Part shown: piece after piece, positions 61,204-64,000 of the stretch | How the letters are laid out: each line of letters opens with the position of its first letter | How positions within the stretch are numbered: position 1 is the stretch's first letter | Source of the DNA: Herbaspirillum sp. SJZ107 | Lineage (GTDB): Bacteria > Pseudomonadota > Gammaproteobacteria > Burkholderiales > Burkholderiaceae_D | Assembly (NCBI RefSeq): GCF_006715485.1 | Contig: NZ_VFNH01000004.1 | Coordinates: forward strand, 310,001 to 374,000 | DNA: 64,000 nucleotides | Reading direction: 5' to 3' | Position numbers and translations under genes: made by a program | The notes under the pieces: model-generated | What the model was told of the DNA's origin: nothing | Seen by the model: only the letters and a program-made list of their open reading frames with translations | The model's database searches: none

Positions 61204-61362
61204 TTAATAGATGACGCAGCTGGTCGAGGTGCACTCGCAGGAGCTGCTGGTGGCACAGGCCGCGCTCAGCATCGCAGTGCGGTCCTCGAGTTCTTCGATC
61301 ATGAAGTCGGCGATTTCGAGTTCGGTGGTGTTGATTTCAGCGACTTCGTTTTTGATTTCCAT
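61204..61362 (-). CDS. RiPP precursor peptide, Cys-rich core, thiazole/oxazole and thioamide candidate
   Basis: 52 residues, found by hand translation of the minus strand; too short for routine calling. TTTGAGGTTTGAC before the ATG gives a GAGG site at good spacing, and the end carries tandem stops TAA TAG. Residues 1-32 form a very acidic leader (eight Glu and two Asp; ELEIADFMIEELEDRTAML). The core region begins near SAA and contains CATSSSCECTSTSC, then VIY: four Cys (36, 42, 44, 49), with Ser and Thr between them. The leader resembles those of thiopeptides and linear azole peptides. The cleavage site is not known; after Ala34 or Ala35 is plausible. It is the first gene of the operon. Confidence 0.9.
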   Translation of the reverse strand: MEIKNEVAEINTTELEIADFMIEELEDRTAMLSAACATSSSCECTSTSCVIY

Positions 61363-61434
61363 GTCAAACCTCAAATAAAGAGTGAAAGAAGAAAGAAATG
61401 CCGTTCGAATCCGGTTCGACAGCCGGGAATGGCG

Positions 61435-61491
61435 GGTAATCGGATCCGTTACCGGAAATGATCGGGCGCTGCAGTTGTAACGCCCGTCATT
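61435..61491 (-). promoter_or_regulatory. Structured part of the precursor mRNA leader
   Basis: Two hairpins can form. AATGA/CGGGCG (61457-61468) pairs with CGCCCG/TCATT (61481-61491) around one bulged base and a 12-nt loop. GGTAA (61435-61439) pairs with TTACC (61449-61453) around CGGATCCG. They lie between the promoter and the precursor start and may affect mRNA stability or translation. No known riboswitch is recognised. Confidence 0.45.
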
Positions 61492-61601
61492 CCAATAAGG
61501 GTATTACCGGTTCATTCGTCAGCCGACAGCCCGATAATCGGATGGCGGTTTTAAAACATCACTGTGGAAAACTGAAGCTTTTATTCCCGAGGTGATGATT
61601 C

Positions 61602-61631
61602 ATTGTAGATTCGCAAAAAATTTCCTGTCAA
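61602..61631 (-). promoter_or_regulatory. Sigma70-type promoter of the RiPP operon
   Basis: On the minus strand a perfect -35 TTGACA (61626-61631) and a -10 TACAAT (61602-61607) are separated by 18 bp, in AT-rich DNA. The start of transcription should be near 61595, leaving about 230 nt of leader. A small palindrome CCGAT-A-ATCGG (61531-61541) lies downstream and could be a regulator site. Confidence 0.72.
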
Positions 61632-62345
61632 TTATTTTTGGTCGAAAAGTTTTTGCAACCGCGGCGAAATAAGCAGCGCCATGAGATTTGAAGTGCGATT
61701 TCCCATGAGAAATAATCACCATTTATCACGGTTTTTCCCTGTATTTGGGTCCAAATAATAATTCTATTAATATGAAACGAAATACAACTTTGCCGTTTTA
61801 ATAATCGGTATAAATATTTAATCCGGGAAATAAGAGGAGAAAATTCATTTGCATATTTACTCGCGTCATATGCATGTGTTCCATTCCCACAGGGTTACGC
61901 GAGAGACATATTTCCAATTGTCTATATATTGCTTTAAGCAAATAATAGTTGGCACGTGATTGCGCGCCACCGGGCCGGTTTGGCGCGTCTTTAGTGACGT
62001 ACGTTGCTGGTGAGAATTCACCGCGCATGCGGAAGATTTGATATGGCTTAAACACAACAACGACGCATGCTGTCGTGTGTCAATACGCAACACAATCGCG
62101 TAGTAATCGTTGCGTGGCGAGGTGAAGGAGGGAAAAAGAGGACTGCGGCGCCGCCGTGCGGGAAGCGTTACTCTAGTGTAAGTGGCGAGTGGGGAGCAGG
62201 ATGGGCGAAGGTGAGTGCCCTCTGCAGGCTGGTGAGGAGAGCGCTGTAGGCGCGCGGTGCGCCTGCAGCGTATTTTGATGCTATTTATAGATTGAAGCGG
62301 CTTACGACAGCCGCAAGCCGGGCAGGCAGCAGCCCGTAGCCGCCA
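61632..62345. other. Intergenic region, partly AT-rich, no supported gene
   Basis: Between the RiPP promoter and the 3' end of the TonB-dependent receptor. The stretch to about 62060 is far richer in A and T than the rest of the window, which suggests acquired DNA or a regulatory region. Short minus-strand frames at 61798-62055 and 61866-62093 lack ribosome binding sites and family features. A palindrome, GCTGTAGGCGC/GCGCCTGCAGC, lies at 62243-62269 and may end the receptor transcript, although no T tract follows. Confidence 0.55.
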
Positions 62346-64000
62346 TCAGAAGTCGACCGTCGCCGACACGCTCACCGTGCGCGGCGCGCCCAGCACCAGG
62401 TAGCCGTAATTCGAATACCCGCCGGCCGATGCCCAGTAATTGCGGTCGGTGAGGTTGTCGATGCGCGCGCGCAGCGTCACGTCGCGGTCCATGAAGCGGG
62501 TCAAGTAACTGGCGCCGATGTCGAGGCGGGTCCAGGACGGCAACTGCTGGCGGTTGGCGGCGTCCGCGTACTGCTTCGAGGTGTACAGGGCGCGCGCATT
62601 CAGCGACAGGCCCGGCACCGCGGCGACGTCCCACTCGCCGCCGAGGTTCAGCTGCGTATCCGGCACGCCGATCGCGTCGTTGCCCTGGTTCTCGCCGTCG
62701 GCGGTGCGGCGCTGCTTGGCGTCGAGCAGGGTCAGGCCGCCCAATACGCGCACGCCTTTCATCGGCATGCCGAACACCGACAGCTCCAGGCCCTGGTTGC
62801 GCTGCTCGCCGAAAATGCCGAACTCGCCGGTCGGGGCGGTCGGCGTCGCCTTCCTGATGCCTGCCAGCGGCTGGTCGGTGCTGAACAGCGCGGCGCTCAT
62901 GCCCAGCTTGCCGCTGTCGTACTTGACGCCGATTTCCTTCTGGCGCGAGACGTAGGGGTCGAACACCGGATTGCGGCGCAGCTGCTCCGGATCGACGCCG
63001 AAGCCCGGCAGCGCCGGGCCCTGCTGCAGCGCCTCGATGTAGTTGGCGTAGAGCGACAGGTTCTTCATCGGCTTGTAGACGATGCCGGCCACCGGCGTGA
63101 CTTCGCTGCGGTCGTAGCCCGAGCTCTGCGTGCCGCTGTTGTAGTCATAGCCGTAGTTCTTGATGCGCTGGTGGCGCGCGCCGACCGTCAGCAGCACACG
63201 CTCGTCGAGGAAGGCCATGGTGTCGGCCACCGCGTAGCTGCCCAGGATCGCCTTGTTCGTCACCAGCGGCGCGTCCATCGAGCCGCCGGTGAAGAAGGTG
63301 GGTGCGGGCGCCGGCACGTCGACCGGGCGGTACAGATTGGTGTTCCAGCCGGCGAAGTCGCTGGTGCCGTAGGCATTGCGCGACTTCAGCTCGAAGGCCG
63401 AGGCAGTGGCGCTGATCGTGTGCTTGACGCTGCCGGTATGCAGGGTGCCGCGCACGCCGATCTCGCCGGTGCGGATCTGGTCGTAGCGGTAATTGTCGAA
63501 GCGGTACATGGTGGCGCCGCCAGAATTATCGACCGTGGTCGGCGAGGCCAGCGCGTTGAATTCGCTGCCGTTGCGGGCGCCGAAGGCGGCCCAGGCCACG
63601 ACGTTCGGCGCCAGGTCGACTTCGCCGCGCACGCTGCCGAAGGTGTCGCGCTCGTTGGAGCGGGTCCAGGGCTGGGCGAAATTGCTGTCGGCTTCCGGCG
63701 CGCGCGGGATGGCGAGCCCGGCGCCGGGCGTGACGCTCGGACGCGGGTTGTCCAGCTTGTGCTCCTGGAAGCCGACGTCGGCCGACAGGCGGTAGCTGTC
63801 GCCGCGGTAGTCGAGGCCGACCGAGAACACGTTCAGTTCGCGCGATTCGCGGTCGACCGCGGTGTCGCCGTCGCGGCGCGCGGCGTTGATGCGGATGCCG
63901 GCACGGTTGTTGTCGAAGCGGCGTGCCACGTCGATCGCAGCATAGCCCTGGCCGCCGCTCTCGACGCCCACCGTCACCCGGTTCAGGTCGGCGTTGGGTG
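62346..64000 (-). CDS. TonB-dependent outer-membrane receptor, siderophore type (partial, N-terminus beyond the window)
   Basis: About 551 residues up to the edge; the frame stays open past the GTG at 63977 (PNADLNRVTVGVESGG), so the gene continues outside. The signal peptide, TonB box and most of the plug are not visible. The barrel shows features of FhuA/FhuE-like siderophore receptors: YKPMKNLSLYANYIEALQQG, RQKEIGVKYD, QRNQGLELSVFGMPMKG, and the C-terminal NYWASAGGYSNYGYLVLGAP, ending in Phe. It probably imports a ferric siderophore. Any link with the RiPP operon 980 bp downstream is unproven. Confidence 0.93.
   Translation of the reverse strand, partial: PNADLNRVTVGVESGGQGYAAIDVARRFDNNRAGIRINAARRDGDTAVDRESRELNVFSVGLDYRGDSYRLSADVGFQEHKLDNPRPSVTPGAGLAIPRAPEADSNFAQPWTRSNERDTFGSVRGEVDLAPNVVAWAAFGARNGSEFNALASPTTVDNSGGATMYRFDNYRYDQIRTGEIGVRGTLHTGSVKHTISATASAFELKSRNAYGTSDFAGWNTNLYRPVDVPAPAPTFFTGGSMDAPLVTNKAILGSYAVADTMAFLDERVLLTVGARHQRIKNYGYDYNSGTQSSGYDRSEVTPVAGIVYKPMKNLSLYANYIEALQQGPALPGFGVDPEQLRRNPVFDPYVSRQKEIGVKYDSGKLGMSAALFSTDQPLAGIRKATPTAPTGEFGIFGEQRNQGLELSVFGMPMKGVRVLGGLTLLDAKQRRTADGENQGNDAIGVPDTQLNLGGEWDVAAVPGLSLNARALYTSKQYADAANRQQLPSWTRLDIGASYLTRFMDRDVTLRARIDNLTDRNYWASAGGYSNYGYLVLGAPRTVSVSATVDF

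Noticed and set aside
61091-61234. N-terminal extension of the F protein (starts up to 61234)
   Set aside because: It would cover the terminator and the end of the precursor gene; the start at 61090 fits the leader-binding domain.
44888-61362. Thiopeptide cluster
   Set aside because: The precursor and the F/YcaO/SagB set are thiopeptide-like, but no glutamyl-tRNA-dependent dehydratase or pyridine synthase is present in the operon.
61204-61362. Lanthipeptide or sactipeptide precursor
   Set aside because: No LanM, LanC or radical SAM gene is in the operon; the enzymes present are of the YcaO type.
61404-61424. gttcgaatccggttcgac, resembling a tRNA T-arm
   Set aside because: No acceptor stem, anticodon arm or D-arm around it; it is part of the structured leader region.
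61798-62093. Two overlapping minus-strand frames of 75-85 codons, considered as extra precursors or regulators
   Set aside because: No ribosome binding site, no leader/core pattern and no Cys-rich end; they lie in AT-rich DNA where chance frames differ in composition from real genes.

Overview
The window is high-GC chromosomal DNA from a betaproteobacterium, most likely a member of the Oxalobacteraceae close to Massilia, Telluria or Duganella. This placement is an inference from the gene order glnD-map / rpsB-tsf-pyrH-frr-uppS-cdsA-dxr-rseP-bamA-skp-lpxD-fabZ-lpxA-lpxB-rnhB, the ppsR/ppsA pair, the codon bias and the many signalling genes.

Layout. 1-13745: a class I aminotransferase (cut by the window edge), a periplasmic PhnD-like binding protein coupled to a GGDEF-EAL protein, two hybrid histidine kinases, a GNAT acetyltransferase, a POT peptide transporter and a small unknown protein. 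13809-34147: housekeeping genes: a pseudouridine synthase, glnD and map on the minus strand, then the translation, isoprenoid and envelope block on the plus strand from rpsB to a SPOUT RNA methyltransferase. 34226-42407: a response regulator with an EAL domain that lacks one key glutamate, the divergent ppsR/ppsA pair, a Cys-rich exported protein, a membrane diguanylate cyclase and an nfeD/SPFH pair. 42434-44711: an ECF sigma factor, a putative anti-sigma factor and an exported BAAT-type hydrolase.

The exceptional region is 44888-61362. It is one tightly packed minus-strand operon of 16 called genes plus a 52-residue precursor peptide. It appears to encode an undescribed RiPP system that combines azol(in)e formation with backbone thioamidation. 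The precursor (61204-61362) has an acidic leader and a short Ser/Thr/Cys core with four cysteines. It has its own sigma70-like promoter and a structured 5' leader of about 230 nt. An intrinsic terminator that looks like an attenuator separates it from the maturation genes.

These follow in order: a leader-binding ThiF-like F protein, an azoline-type YcaO, a SagB-like FMN dehydrogenase, a second azoline-type YcaO, an M50 membrane protease with a PqqD-like N-terminus, and an ABC exporter pair. Next come a third YcaO coupled to TfuA (thioamidation type), an exported CIA30-like protein, and a second ABC permease/accessory/ATPase set. The operon ends with a complete sulfur relay: a MoeB/ThiF-like E1 enzyme, a cysteine desulfurase and a ThiS/MoaD-like carrier ending in Gly-Gly. 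The proposed flow is: cysteine desulfurase to E1 to ThiS thiocarboxylate, sulfide release by TfuA, thioamide formation by YcaO-3; in parallel, cyclodehydration by F plus YcaO-1/YcaO-2 and oxidation by SagB; then leader removal (candidate: the M50 protein) and export.

A 983-bp, partly AT-rich gap separates the precursor from a TonB-dependent receptor of the siderophore type, which runs off the right edge of the window.
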